Shown here: in pieces, positions 1-8,741 of the stretch
Position numbering within the stretch: position 1 is the stretch's first letter
Layout of the letters: each line of letters begins with the position of its first letter
Assembly: GCF_028595265.1 (NCBI RefSeq)
Contig: NZ_JAQQXP010000003.1
Coordinates: 62,001-126,000 of the forward strand
Source of the DNA: Alteromonas gilva
GTDB lineage: Bacteria; Pseudomonadota; Gammaproteobacteria; Enterobacterales; Alteromonadaceae
Direction: 5' to 3'
Length of the DNA stretch: 64,000 bases
Made by a program: the position numbers and the translations under genes
Notes under the pieces: generated by a model
What the model was told of the DNA's origin: nothing
The model's database searches: none
What the model saw: only the letters and a program-made list of their open reading frames with translations

Positions 1-6
1 AATCGT

Positions 7-24
7 CTCGACAACACTGTCGAG
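7..24. other. Short perfect hairpin at the left edge
   Basis: Seven-base arms CTCGACA (7-13) and TGTCGAG (18-24) enclose a four-base ACAC loop. No solid T tract follows on either side, so it could be a weak terminator of a gene outside the window or a protein site. Apart from this, bases 1-193 show only AT-rich sequence before the Lrp-type gene. Confidence 0.3.
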
Positions 25-193
25 TACTCTGTCTTGTCTGATAGGTGTTGTAATATTTGGATTAAGCATAACACTCACTTATTCATGCAGGGTAACAAAG
101 CATTATTATGAGGGGATAGGGTTAGAAGGATTTGCTAATCTTTTTTGTAAGTGGCAATATTTGTGCAATATATGGTCTTTTGGTGTTGTTAAA

Positions 194-667
194 TTGGAAA
201 AATTTTCTATAGATAAAATTGATAGGGGAATTCTTAACCTTTTACAGCACGACGCGGATCTCTCCGTTCAGCATATTGCAGAGCAGGTTGGACTTACCGT
301 TACACCGTGCTGGCGAAGAATACAGCGTTTACAACAAAAGGGCGTTATCACCCGCAAAGTAGCATTACTCGATGCAGCACTACTGGGGCTTAACCTAACC
401 GTGTTTGTGCAGGTGAAAGCCGGCCGCCACGACGAGCAGTGGCTGGCCGAATTTGCCCATCACTGCGCAGCCTTCGAAGAGATTGTTGAGTTCTACCGGA
501 TGTCTGGTGAATATGATTATATGCTCAAGGTAGTAGTGGCCGATATGCAGCGCTTTGACCACTTCTACAAGCGTTTGATCAAGGGAATGCCCATGGGGGA
601 TGTCACCTCGAGCTTTGCGATGGAGCAAATAAAGTATACTACGGCACAGCCGTTAACCGGGTTATAA
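194..667 (+). CDS. Lrp/AsnC-family transcriptional regulator
   Basis: Feast/famine-type regulator. An N-terminal winged helix-turn-helix (motif around VQHIAEQVGLTVTPCWRRIQRL) is followed by an AsnC effector-binding domain with the usual GEYDYMLKV strand. The frame is open from a TTG at 161, but the family normally begins just before the DKIDRGIL segment, so I prefer the TTG at 194 (157 residues). Neither start has a good Shine-Dalgarno. It ends 73 bases before glutaryl-CoA dehydrogenase on the same strand. Lrp-type genes often sit beside the amino-acid catabolic gene they control, so I infer it senses lysine or a degradation intermediate and regulates that gene. The family is certain, the ligand is inference. 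Confidence 0.88.
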   Translation: MEKFSIDKIDRGILNLLQHDADLSVQHIAEQVGLTVTPCWRRIQRLQQKGVITRKVALLDAALLGLNLTVFVQVKAGRHDEQWLAEFAHHCAAFEEIVEFYRMSGEYDYMLKVVVADMQRFDHFYKRLIKGMPMGDVTSSFAMEQIKYTTAQPLTGL

Positions 668-740
668 GTGGTGTGCGTCACTGACCGTGGCCGTTGCCAC
701 TAATTTAATTGCAATAATTGACAAAAATGAGGGCCCACTA

Positions 741-1919
741 ATGTCGGTTAATCCCTATTGGCAGGATCTCCTGTTACTTGATAAGCAGCTTAACGAAGAT
801 GAACGCCTGTTGCGCGATGCAGCCCGGGAGTTTTGTCAGCAGGTGCTGCAACCCGGCATCTTACAGGCGAACCGCGAAGGGCGTTTTGACCCTTCCCTGA
901 TGCGCCAGTTCGGTGAGCTGGGATTGCTGGGTGCTACCATCGAAGGCTATGGCTGTGCCGGTGTGAGTTACATTGCCTATGGCCTGATAGCCCGCGAGGT
1001 CGAGCGTGTCGACAGTGGCTATCGTAGCGCTATGAGCGTGCAGTCGTCGCTGGTAATGCACCCCATTTACCAGTTCGGTAGTGACGCCCAGAAAGCACAG
1101 TATTTACCCCAGCTCGCCAGCGGCGAGCTAATTGGGTGTTTTGGTTTAACCGAGCCTGATGCCGGCTCAGATCCGGCGAGTATGAAGACCCGGGCGACGC
1201 CGGTTGAAGGGGGGTATCGGTTGAATGGCAGTAAGATGTGGATCACTAACTCGCCGATTGCCGATGTGTGTGTGGTATGGGCGAAAAACGCCGCCCTGGA
1301 CGACGCCATTTGCGGATTCATTGTTGAGCGTGGCATGCAAGGGCTGAGTACGTCAGAAATTGAAGGCAAAATGTCGCTAAAGGCATCGATTACCGGTGAA
1401 ATTGTTATGGATAACGTATTTGTGCCGGAGGCTAACTTACTCCCGAAGGTGACCGGTCTCAAAGGCCCGTTCAGTTGTTTGAACATGGCGCGCTACGGCA
1501 TAGCCTGGGGCGCCATGGGCGCTGCAGAGTTTTGTTGGCATGCGGCAAGACAATATGGTTTGGACCGCACGCAATTTGGTAAACCGTTGGCGCAAACGCA
1601 GTTGTTTCAGACTAAGTTAGCAGACATGCAAACCGAAATAACTCTCGGTTTGCAGGCTGCGCTGCGCGTCGGTCAGTTAATTGACAGCGGGCAGTTTGAT
1701 CCGGCGATGATCTCCCTCATAAAGCGCAACAATTGCGCTAAAGCGCTCGATATTGCCCGTAAAGCAAGGGATATGCACGGCGGCAATGGAATCGCCGATG
1801 AGTACCATATAATGCGCCATATGGTGAACCTGGAAACGGTTAACACCTACGAAGGCACCTATGATATTCATGGTTTAATTTTGGGCCGGGCGCAGACCGG
1901 GTTGCAGGCCTTTTTCTGA
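741..1919 (+). CDS. gcdH: Glutaryl-CoA dehydrogenase
   Basis: FAD-dependent acyl-CoA dehydrogenase predicted to oxidise and decarboxylate glutaryl-CoA to crotonyl-CoA in lysine/tryptophan degradation. It is 392 residues from ATG 741; the open frame extends upstream, but ATG 741 matches the family start. Diagnostic stretches include EVERVDSGYRSAMSVQSS, the FAD-binding CFGLTEPDAGSDP segment, and NTYEGTYDIHGLILGRA near the C-terminus with the expected catalytic glutamate (about residue 371). These are typical of glutaryl-CoA dehydrogenases rather than of short- or medium-chain enzymes. Electrons should pass to electron-transfer flavoprotein. The enzyme is cytoplasmic. A strong hairpin terminator follows 25 bases after the stop. 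Confidence 0.93.
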   Translation: MSVNPYWQDLLLLDKQLNEDERLLRDAAREFCQQVLQPGILQANREGRFDPSLMRQFGELGLLGATIEGYGCAGVSYIAYGLIAREVERVDSGYRSAMSVQSSLVMHPIYQFGSDAQKAQYLPQLASGELIGCFGLTEPDAGSDPASMKTRATPVEGGYRLNGSKMWITNSPIADVCVVWAKNAALDDAICGFIVERGMQGLSTSEIEGKMSLKASITGEIVMDNVFVPEANLLPKVTGLKGPFSCLNMARYGIAWGAMGAAEFCWHAARQYGLDRTQFGKPLAQTQLFQTKLADMQTEITLGLQAALRVGQLIDSGQFDPAMISLIKRNNCAKALDIARKARDMHGGNGIADEYHIMRHMVNLETVNTYEGTYDIHGLILGRAQTGLQAFF

Positions 1920-1943
1920 CCGCCGGGCAATCACCTAAACCCA

Positions 1944-1979
1944 CCCCGGGCCAGTGTGCTTTGCCGGCCCGGGGCTGTT
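1944..1979 (+). terminator. Rho-independent terminator after gcdH
   Basis: Nine-base arms CCCCGGGCC (1944-1952) and GGCCCGGGG (1966-1974) with a 13-base loop, followed by a modest T-containing tail (CTGTTTAT). Placement directly after the gcdH stop supports the call. Confidence 0.7.
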
Positions 1980-2051
1980 TATAGCATTACCGTTGCATTC
2001 ATTTGGCAACGCTCAATTGGCAGCCATCATGAGGGCCAGTCACCAGGCTAT

Positions 2052-3080
2052 TTACCAGCGCTTTAACATTCCTTTGTACACTTCATGGTCGAGCAACGAT
2101 GGGCGCGGCAACGCGCGTGTGTTGGATAAGGCCTGTTGGGCGGATTGCCAGTCAGGGTAGGCTTTACCATCAATATAAAATAACGATGCCGTGCCGGTAG
2201 GGGTCTTGTCGAGCGGTACCACCTCTTTCAGTGACATCGGCGCCGGACCTTCATGATGTGCGTCAGCTGTGGTAATCCAGTCTGCAGTGCCATCAGCGTT
2301 AATGTCTTTTGACGTCCAGGTGATAGCCATAATCTTATTAAAGCGCCCGTCTTTTTGTATGGTTGCTATGTAGGCGTCAAAGTCGTTGAGGATCTGTTGC
2401 GCATTGGGATAGTCTTTACGGATACTGAGAGTAAAACCGCTTGTAATAAGTGGTTTGGGCGATAAAAACAGCGGCTGCTCGGCGCTATCGGCCAGCAAGC
2501 GGTTAAATTCAGCGAGAATCAAACCATCCTCCAGGGCATAGTCTGCACGGCCTTCTGATAGCTGTTTAAACATATCCAGCACAGTGGGGTTGCGGGCCCA
2601 TGAAACTGCTTTAACCCGGCGTAGTTCGGTTGAGTTAGCAATGCTATTGGTGGTGGCAACGCGACTGTTGGGGATGTGCGAGAACTGGCTTACCTCATCG
2701 AGCGTATGCTCACGACTGGCCAGATAAAGATGTGAAGGCAGGTAGGTCTTACTAAAGAGCAGATTGTCGCGGCGATCCTGAAGATTAAAATGGGCATACT
2801 CGCCATCATAACGGCCCGTCAGCAGGCCGCTGCCGGAGAAGGCCGGCCGGTCTGTCTCAAGGAGCACGTCCACATTGATGGCGGCAAATGCGTTGGTGAT
2901 GAGTTGGTTAAGTCGTGCCGAGGGCGCACCAGGCTCTTCCGCTACCATCGTTGGCAAGGGGTTGGCCACTAACTTTAGTGGCGACTGGGCAATGCATTGA
3001 AAGCCCCACAGACTACATAAGAGCAGGCTGCCGAGCTTGCCAGCTTGCCTGAACTTACCAACCCATACCATGTTTATCAT
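2052..3080 (-). CDS. Secreted solute-binding-like protein with acidic C-terminal motif
   Basis: 342 residues with an N-terminal hydrophobic export signal (GSLLLCSLWGFQCIAQS). The body resembles periplasmic family 3 solute-binding proteins: a tract ending in FKQLSEGRADYALEDGLILAEF and a segment like FTLSIRKDYPNAQQILNDFDAYIATIQKDGRFNKI, typical of the last helix of these proteins. After it comes about 85 extra residues opening with DINADGTADW, which resembles a calcium-binding DxNxDGxxD loop. No ABC permease or ATPase gene is nearby, so it may be a sensor-type binding protein or an orphan. It starts 21 bases after the M28 peptidase stop, suggesting cotranscription. Ligand unknown. Confidence 0.72.
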   Translation of the reverse strand: MINMVWVGKFRQAGKLGSLLLCSLWGFQCIAQSPLKLVANPLPTMVAEEPGAPSARLNQLITNAFAAINVDVLLETDRPAFSGSGLLTGRYDGEYAHFNLQDRRDNLLFSKTYLPSHLYLASREHTLDEVSQFSHIPNSRVATTNSIANSTELRRVKAVSWARNPTVLDMFKQLSEGRADYALEDGLILAEFNRLLADSAEQPLFLSPKPLITSGFTLSIRKDYPNAQQILNDFDAYIATIQKDGRFNKIMAITWTSKDINADGTADWITTADAHHEGPAPMSLKEVVPLDKTPTGTASLFYIDGKAYPDWQSAQQALSNTRALPRPSLLDHEVYKGMLKRW

Positions 3081-3101
3081 ATACAGCCTATATCTGATTG
3101 T

Positions 3102-4472
3102 TTACTCACCGAAAGCACCTGCCGCGCCCGGGAAGACCACCGGACTTTCAAAGCCCTCTTTACTGACACTGGCGACCCCGAAAAAGTAGTTATCAATAAC
3201 AATGTTTTTCAGGGTGAATTCATTGACGTCGCCAACGAAACGGCTGAACTGCCATTGCGGTGCATCGGTATATCGCCAGTAGATTTTGTAACCGGCTAAC
3301 TGTGGGTTCTGGGATTTCTCCAGCGGTGCCCAGCTCAGGGTAGTCGAAGGCTGTACTGCGCCTTTTATCGACACTTCCTGTGGTGGGCTGGGGGCCCAGG
3401 CCATGCCCGCCAGACTTACTGCGTTAAGCGCGGTAAGTTTTGCTGCATAGTCAAAGTTAACGCCGTCGAGGGTATCGCCATACTCAATACCATTTTCGGT
3501 ACGCAGATCCTGGTGTTGACGAGTGTAGTTTTCGTTGGTTTCCATAATTCGTACACCCGGGTAACCTAAATCGTTGAACGGGCGATGATGACCGCCGCGG
3601 CCAAAACGATCGAGCCGGTAAATTACCATGGTGTCGAGGTTTTCTATATAGCGGTCTGCCATTAAATCAATGTAGCGCGCCAAATTGCGGCTTGGCGAGT
3701 CAACTTCGCCACCGGTAAAGCGGCGGATCCGGCCTTCGCGCTCGGTTTCAGTCTGACGGGTACCTTCGGCAAAGATGCGTGCAGTGGTGTTATTTATCAC
3801 CCCGTTAACGCCTTCAATATTGCCAATCATGTCATTATTAAGTACGGCTTTTAAACGCCAGCCTTCTTTTTGGGCTTGTTCGGCCAGAATTTTACCGCCA
3901 AATAAACCCTGTTCCTCACCGGAGAGGGCTGCGTAAACAATGCTGCCATTGAAGCGGTACTGACTCAGCACGCGCGCCGCTTCGAGGGTGCCGGCCACAC
4001 CAGAGGCATTGTCATTGGCACCGGGGGAGTCCGCTGTGGCGTTCATCACATCGGAGACGCGCGAATCAATATCACCAGACATTAATACGTAGCGATCCGG
4101 ATCGCTAATACCTCGTTGAATGGCAATGACGCTGACGACTTCTACGGGTTCAGGAATTCGACTTTCATTGTCGATGGTGGCTGAGCTGTAATACACCTCA
4201 AGGCAATTACCGCAGGCGGCTGATATCCGCTCAAACTCGGCTTTAACCCAGCGTCGTGCGGCGCCGATCCCGCGCGTGTCAGACTCGGTTTCAGAAAGAG
4301 TATGGCGGGTGCCGAAACTCACTAATCTGGTGATATCCTGCTCAATTCGTGCCGCTGATATATCCGCGGCAATATCGTGCAGCTGTGGTTGGTCAACGTA
4401 GTCAAGCTGATCTGCCTGCAGCGTTAAACTAACGCCAGCGGCCATGAGTAAGAGTGGGCGTATTATTGTCAT
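3102..4472 (-). CDS. Secreted M28-family metallopeptidase with C-terminal Fn3-like domain
   Basis: About 456 residues from ATG 4472, chosen because AGGTGG lies six bases upstream (a GTG at 4481 is also in frame). An N-terminal signal peptide is followed by an M28 aminopeptidase-like domain. Visible metal or catalytic positions are D154 in GANDNASG, the glutamate pair E186-E187 in SGEEQGL, D214 in NNDMIGN, and a late histidine in RQHQDLRT. The first zinc-ligand motif, normally GHxDS, reads GDIDSR here (D134 where histidine is expected). The last 90 residues look like a fibronectin type III fold (TTLSWAPL, AGYKIYWRY). It lies 23 bases after fre. Family is sure, activity is uncertain. Confidence 0.85.
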   Translation of the reverse strand: MTIIRPLLLMAAGVSLTLQADQLDYVDQPQLHDIAADISAARIEQDITRLVSFGTRHTLSETESDTRGIGAARRWVKAEFERISAACGNCLEVYYSSATIDNESRIPEPVEVVSVIAIQRGISDPDRYVLMSGDIDSRVSDVMNATADSPGANDNASGVAGTLEAARVLSQYRFNGSIVYAALSGEEQGLFGGKILAEQAQKEGWRLKAVLNNDMIGNIEGVNGVINNTTARIFAEGTRQTETEREGRIRRFTGGEVDSPSRNLARYIDLMADRYIENLDTMVIYRLDRFGRGGHHRPFNDLGYPGVRIMETNENYTRQHQDLRTENGIEYGDTLDGVNFDYAAKLTALNAVSLAGMAWAPSPPQEVSIKGAVQPSTTLSWAPLEKSQNPQLAGYKIYWRYTDAPQWQFSRFVGDVNEFTLKNIVIDNYFFGVASVSKEGFESPVVFPGAAGAFGE

Positions 4473-4504
4473 TGTTACCACCTGAGTGTGTATAGTTTAA
4501 AAAT

Positions 4505-5200
4505 TTAAATAAAAGCGTAAGCGTCGCCAAACAGCGAATCCTTGCCCAGGCCGCGGGCAAAGAAGTCGTCACGGGCGACCTTGGCCATATCGAAGCGGCC
4601 AGCAATATAAACCTGAATACCTGACATATCTGCATAGTCGGCGAGCACAGCATGGTGAACCCACCCTTTGCGGCCTTGCCAGTCGTCGCTGGCGTTTTCC
4701 ACTACCGGAATAAAGGTAAGGTGTGGATGATGGGCTGCCAGTGACACCAGTTCGTCGTGGTAATACAGATCTTCAACGTGCTTAGCACCCCAGTACAAAG
4801 TGATGTCGCGCTGAGGATTATCTTTTAGTGATTGCATCAAAATTGAATAGGTGTACGAAAAGCCGGTTCCGCCCGCAACGAGTACAATCGGCGTATCGCC
4901 GTCTTGCAACACGGCCTGACCGTGACCGCCGGATACAAAAATGGCCTTTTCCTGACGCATACGTTCAAGCACTTCGCCAGCGTAAGCATTACCCGGCTCC
5001 GCCCCGATGTGTAATTCCAGACGGTTATTGTCGTGCGCCGCATTGGCAATTGAAAACGGGCGTTGATCGTTTTCGTCCATGTGTACTAAAACATACTGCC
5101 CTGACTGAAAATCGAAAGAAACGTCGGGGGTTAAATCCACCCGGAAAACAGTTTTGGTCAGTGGGGCTATTCCCTCAACCTGGCATCTAATTTGTGACAT
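4505..5200 (-). CDS. fre: NAD(P)H-flavin reductase
   Basis: 231-residue ferredoxin-NADP reductase-like protein that reduces free flavins with NAD(P)H. The flavin-binding RPFSIAN motif lies at about residues 47-53 and the nucleotide-binding LVAGGTGFSYTYSIL segment begins near residue 107. The length and motifs match Fre/LuxG-type reductases, and there is no iron-sulfur cluster motif. It starts 75 bases after the ubiD stop on the same strand, the usual gammaproteobacterial ubiD-fre arrangement. It may supply reduced FMN for general metabolism and possibly for prenyl-FMN cofactor formation; the latter link is inference. Cytoplasmic. Confidence 0.93.
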   Translation of the reverse strand: MSQIRCQVEGIAPLTKTVFRVDLTPDVSFDFQSGQYVLVHMDENDQRPFSIANAAHDNNRLELHIGAEPGNAYAGEVLERMRQEKAIFVSGGHGQAVLQDGDTPIVLVAGGTGFSYTYSILMQSLKDNPQRDITLYWGAKHVEDLYYHDELVSLAAHHPHLTFIPVVENASDDWQGRKGWVHHAVLADYADMSGIQVYIAGRFDMAKVARDDFFARGLGKDSLFGDAYAFI

Positions 5201-5275
5201 GTATACTGAATCTCTTAATGTTTATACCCGGCGCAAGGGCGGGTTGTTGTGTTTACTGTGTTCGTTATGACGTGA

Positions 5276-6763
5276 CTAATCCGCAGTCGCTTTGCCCGGC
5301 ATAATGCCAAGCTCGTCCCAGATCTCATCGACCCGGCGTTTCACCGCTTCATCCATCACAATGGGCGCTCCCCACTCCCGATCGGTTTCACCCGGCATTT
5401 TGTTCGTGGCGTCCAAACCCATTTTCGAGCCTAAACCAGAGACCGGCGAAGCAAAATCAAGGTAGTCAATCGGTGTGTTTTCAATCATTACTGTATCACG
5501 AGCTGGATCCATTCGGGTAGTAATCGCCCAAATCACGTCTTGCCAGTCTCTGGCGTTCACATCGTCATCGCATACCACCACAAACTTTGTATACATAAAT
5601 TGACGTAAAAAAGACCATACGCCCATCATGACCCGCTTAGCATGGCCCGGATATTGTTTTTTCATGGTGACCACCGCCATACGGTAGGAGCAACCTTCGG
5701 GGGGTAAATAAAAATCGACAATTTCGGGAAACTGTTTTTGCAAAATAGGCACAAAAACTTCATTCAGCGCAACACCCAGAATCGCCGGTTCATCAGGCGG
5801 TCTGCCGGTGTAGGTAGAATGGTAAATCGGGTCGTGACGATGGGTGATATGCGTCACGGTAAAAACCGGGAACTCGTCTACTTCATTATAATAACCCGTA
5901 TGATCGCCATAGGGGCCTTCGGGGGCGGTTTCATCTTGCGCGATGTAGCCTTCCAGCACTATTTCGGCGCTGGCGGGCACCTGCAGATCGTTGCTTACCG
6001 ATTTTACGACTTCGGTTTTATCGCCGCGCAATAGTCCGGCAAAAGCATATTCAGACAGCGTATCGGGTACTGGCGTAACCGCCCCCAGGATAGTTGCCGG
6101 GTCGGCGCCCAGCGCCACTGATACCGGATAGGGTTCGCCCGGATGAGTTTGACACCACTCGCGAAAATCAAGCGCGCCGCCGCGGTGTGAGAGCCAGCGC
6201 ATAATAAGCTTATTTTTGCCCAGTACTTGCTGGCGATAGATGCCCAGATTCTGGCGTTTTTTGTGCGGCCCGCGTGTCACGGTGAGTCCCCAGGTAATAA
6301 GCGGCGCCGCATCACCTGGCCAGCAGTGTTGTACCGGCAGCTTGGTTAAATCCACATCATCGCCGCTAAGCACAACTTGCTGACAAGGGGCTTTGCGTAC
6401 TTCTTTGGCCGGCATGTTGAGTACCTGCTTAAACACCGGTAGCTTATCCCACAGATCTTTAAGCCCTTTAGGCGGCTCCGGTTCTTTTAAATAAGCGAGT
6501 AATTTACCGACTTCGCGCAGCGCCGATACCGAATCCTGGCCCATGCCAAGCGCCACGCGTTCGGGGGTGCCAAACAGGTTCATCAATACCGGCATATCAA
6601 AGTTCTCCGGATTTTCGAACAATAATGCCGGGCCTCCTGCACGAAGCGTTCTGTCGGCAATCTCGGTCATCTCCAGTTTGGTGCTTATCGGGCGGGTAAT
6701 GCGCACCAGATCACCGTTTTTTTCCAGTTGACTAATGAAGTCACGTAAATCTTTGTATTTCAT
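5276..6763 (-). CDS. ubiD: 4-hydroxy-3-polyprenylbenzoate decarboxylase
   Basis: 495-residue prenylated-FMN-dependent decarboxylase of ubiquinone biosynthesis, removing the ring carboxyl of 4-hydroxy-3-polyprenylbenzoate. It begins MKYKDLRDFISQLEKNGDL as usual for UbiD and contains the conserved ITWGLTVTRGP, NLGIYRQQVLG and YGDHTGYYNEVDEFPVFTV segments; the last carries the E/D residues of the active site. Full length, with no frameshift. It heads a minus-strand run with fre, the M28 peptidase and the binding-like protein. The partner ubiX, needed to make the cofactor, is not in the window. Confidence 0.96.
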   Translation of the reverse strand: MKYKDLRDFISQLEKNGDLVRITRPISTKLEMTEIADRTLRAGGPALLFENPENFDMPVLMNLFGTPERVALGMGQDSVSALREVGKLLAYLKEPEPPKGLKDLWDKLPVFKQVLNMPAKEVRKAPCQQVVLSGDDVDLTKLPVQHCWPGDAAPLITWGLTVTRGPHKKRQNLGIYRQQVLGKNKLIMRWLSHRGGALDFREWCQTHPGEPYPVSVALGADPATILGAVTPVPDTLSEYAFAGLLRGDKTEVVKSVSNDLQVPASAEIVLEGYIAQDETAPEGPYGDHTGYYNEVDEFPVFTVTHITHRHDPIYHSTYTGRPPDEPAILGVALNEVFVPILQKQFPEIVDFYLPPEGCSYRMAVVTMKKQYPGHAKRVMMGVWSFLRQFMYTKFVVVCDDDVNARDWQDVIWAITTRMDPARDTVMIENTPIDYLDFASPVSGLGSKMGLDATNKMPGETDREWGAPIVMDEAVKRRVDEIWDELGIMPGKATAD

Positions 6764-7033
6764 AGTGCGTGGTTACCCCAACCGCTGTTTTAAGGCTATC
6801 GCATGAGTATACCATTATTGCTGGTGAGCCGATCACCGCTGGTGGACAATTCAGCGTAAAGCCAAAAAATTTACCTTCGCATAATCAGCTTCTACACTTA
6901 GCTGTGAATGCATGTTTTATGCTGTCGTGTGTCTTTGATTTAGGTTAAATAAAAGTAAATATCATCATGACTTGTCACCTAAACAGGCGCATACTAAATA
7001 AAAATAGAATGACAATTACTGCCTGGAGTGCCT

Positions 7034-7276
7034 ATGGCTTTTTCCCACGACGTTATCGAAGAATTAAACCTGCTGCTAAAATTTCCTGCTGAAAGTTTGA
7101 TGCAGGGGCTGAAAATTCACCACGATGCTACGCAGTCGATAGTAGAAGCCGCCGCCCGGCTTTATTCAAAGGGATTGATTACCCAGGTTGATGGCGGTTA
7201 CCTGACCGATTTGGGTATCGATGTGGTTGAACATACCCGCCGTATAAACAGTGCAATGAATATTAAATTTAATTAG
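7034..7276 (+). CDS. TIGR02647-type small conserved protein
   Basis: 80 residues from ATG 7034, preceded by CTGGAG at 7022-7027. An in-frame GTG at 7028 is too close to that ribosome site. The sequence (AFSHDVIEELNLLLKF, then KGLITQVDGGYLTDLG) resembles the short gammaproteobacterial family TIGR02647, usually described as a putative DNA-binding or conserved hypothetical protein. Mostly helical, no signal peptide or membrane segment. It sits 62 bases before motX on the same strand. The role is unknown. A 270-base AT-rich intergenic region separates it from divergent ubiD and should hold both promoters; I recognise no operator there. Confidence 0.75.
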   Translation: MAFSHDVIEELNLLLKFPAESLMQGLKIHHDATQSIVEAAARLYSKGLITQVDGGYLTDLGIDVVEHTRRINSAMNIKFN

Positions 7277-7338
7277 GTTTTTGCGCCGCTGGCCGATAAA
7301 AACGGATGTCAGCGGTCATTAAACTGAAAGAAGGTGTT

Positions 7339-7977
7339 ATGCAGAGCAAAACTTTATCATTATTGATCATTATATTATCTGGTCTGTGGTTGAGTAGTGC
7401 AGAGACGGTTAATGCACAGGAAATTAAAGCGGTTCAGCTGTATACCCAGGATGAGCTGATTAATTTGATTAACCGTAATGAACACCTCGATCGGGTTGTG
7501 CTGGACCGGTGTCAGCTAAATCGCGACATTGAGGCGCGCGCCGAAGTGTTAAAAGTGCCGGCATATCAGTTTTTGTGGGGCGATATGTTAGCGTGGGGCG
7601 TTTGCCTGGAAGCCGATCCTGAGCGCGGCGTCGACTTTATGCGCCAGGCGGCTAATCAGGGATTACCCGCTGCCCTGGAACAACTGGGACGCTACTACAG
7701 CCAGGGAAAGTTAGTGCAACAGGACCGCAAGCAGGCGGTTATTTACTTACGCGAAGCCTCCGCGCTGGGTAATCTCAAAGCACAAATGCAACTGGCAGAG
7801 TTATTCATTGATGGCCATGGCTCACCCTATGATTATCAGGATGCCTACCAATGGCTTTACAATGCGGTCACCAACGATAAACAAACCCATCAGACAATTG
7901 CGAATTATTTAGCACAACTCGAAAAGTTAATGCATCCGCGTGCGGTAAGGGCGGCGCGTACGCCGCTGGACTCATAG
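7339..7977 (+). CDS. motX: Sodium-driven polar flagellar motor protein MotX
   Basis: 212 residues from ATG 7339, which follows AGAAGG at good spacing; an in-frame ATG at 7306 lacks a site. An N-terminal signal peptide ends near TVNAQ. The mature part carries the MotX signatures LYTQDELINLINRNEHL, RCQLNRDIEARAEVLKVPAY and WGDMLAWGVCLE, then Sel1-like repeats (GLPAALEQLGRYY, GNLKAQMQLAELFIDGHGSPYDY). MotX is a periplasmic component of the Vibrio-type T ring that holds PomA/PomB stators around the rotor, so a sodium-powered polar flagellum is implied. No other flagellar gene is nearby; motX is commonly separate from the main locus. Confidence 0.92.
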   Translation: MQSKTLSLLIIILSGLWLSSAETVNAQEIKAVQLYTQDELINLINRNEHLDRVVLDRCQLNRDIEARAEVLKVPAYQFLWGDMLAWGVCLEADPERGVDFMRQAANQGLPAALEQLGRYYSQGKLVQQDRKQAVIYLREASALGNLKAQMQLAELFIDGHGSPYDYQDAYQWLYNAVTNDKQTHQTIANYLAQLEKLMHPRAVRAARTPLDS

Positions 7978-8129
7978 CAATTTACCCACTATCGCGCTGT
8001 TAAAGCCCGGCTAAACAGCAGGCGCTGGCGCATGCTACCAGATGTAATTTAACAACCTTGCAATTGTGTAAAAAATAGTCAATATTGAGTTTTATTACCA
8101 CGTGACGATTTTAAGCAGGGAGCGAGACA

Positions 8130-8501
8130 ATGGAACTTGGCGCATTTTCAGTGAGTTTGGCGGTTAAAGATATCAACGCGTCCAGGGCATTTTACGAAAA
8201 GCTTGGTTTTACTGAATTCGGTGGCAATCTTGCGCATAACTACCTGATTATGAAAAACGGCCCGCATGTTATTGGCCTGTTTCAGGGTATGTTTGAAGGG
8301 AATGTTTTAACCTTTAATCCGGGCTGGGATCAGGATTGCAACAGCCTGTCGTCATTTACCGATGTCAGAGATATCGAGTCCGCCCTGAAAGACGGTGGCG
8401 TGACCTTAACCAAATCAACCCAGCCAGGCACCACGGGGCCAGAAAGTATTGCCGTGCTGGATCCTGATGGTAATGCTATTTTAATCGACCAGCACCTGTA
8501 G
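8130..8501 (+). CDS. VOC (glyoxalase/bleomycin-resistance-like) family protein
   Basis: 123-residue single-domain protein of the vicinal oxygen chelate superfamily. The two beta-alpha-beta modules are seen as SVSLAVKDINASRAFYEKLGF and, later, FTDVRDIESALKDGG with the closing LDPDGNAILI strand. AGGGAG lies just before the ATG. The superfamily includes dioxygenases, lyases and resistance proteins; the first-strand metal histidine of glyoxalase I is not obvious here, so no reaction is proposed. It stands alone between motX and the M16 protease gene. Family is secure, function unknown. Confidence 0.85.
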   Translation: MELGAFSVSLAVKDINASRAFYEKLGFTEFGGNLAHNYLIMKNGPHVIGLFQGMFEGNVLTFNPGWDQDCNSLSSFTDVRDIESALKDGGVTLTKSTQPGTTGPESIAVLDPDGNAILIDQHL

Positions 8502-8741
8502 CGACTGGTCATTGTTCACGACGCTCGTCATGGTAATCACACTTTTCCTCAGTTTAGCCAGCTGTTCGCTGGGTCCTATGCCGTAATCAAACTTTCGTGC
8601 CTTCAGGTCAGTCGTTTTACTGACATATTTGTTTACAATCGATTTATAAGCCAGAGTAGCGTGCTGCAATGCTTTAAATTATGGTGTGTTTTGGTAAGTA
8701 CCCACCAATTTTTCAGAAAGTTGTAAAAGGTAACAATATAC

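Noticed and set aside
7..24. Left-edge hairpin as part of a tRNA or riboswitch
   Set aside because: Only one seven-base stem is visible, with no cloverleaf or aptamer features.
1067..1486. 139-codon open frame antisense to glutaryl-CoA dehydrogenase
   Set aside because: It lies fully inside a conserved gene on the other strand and has no ribosome site or recognisable protein features.
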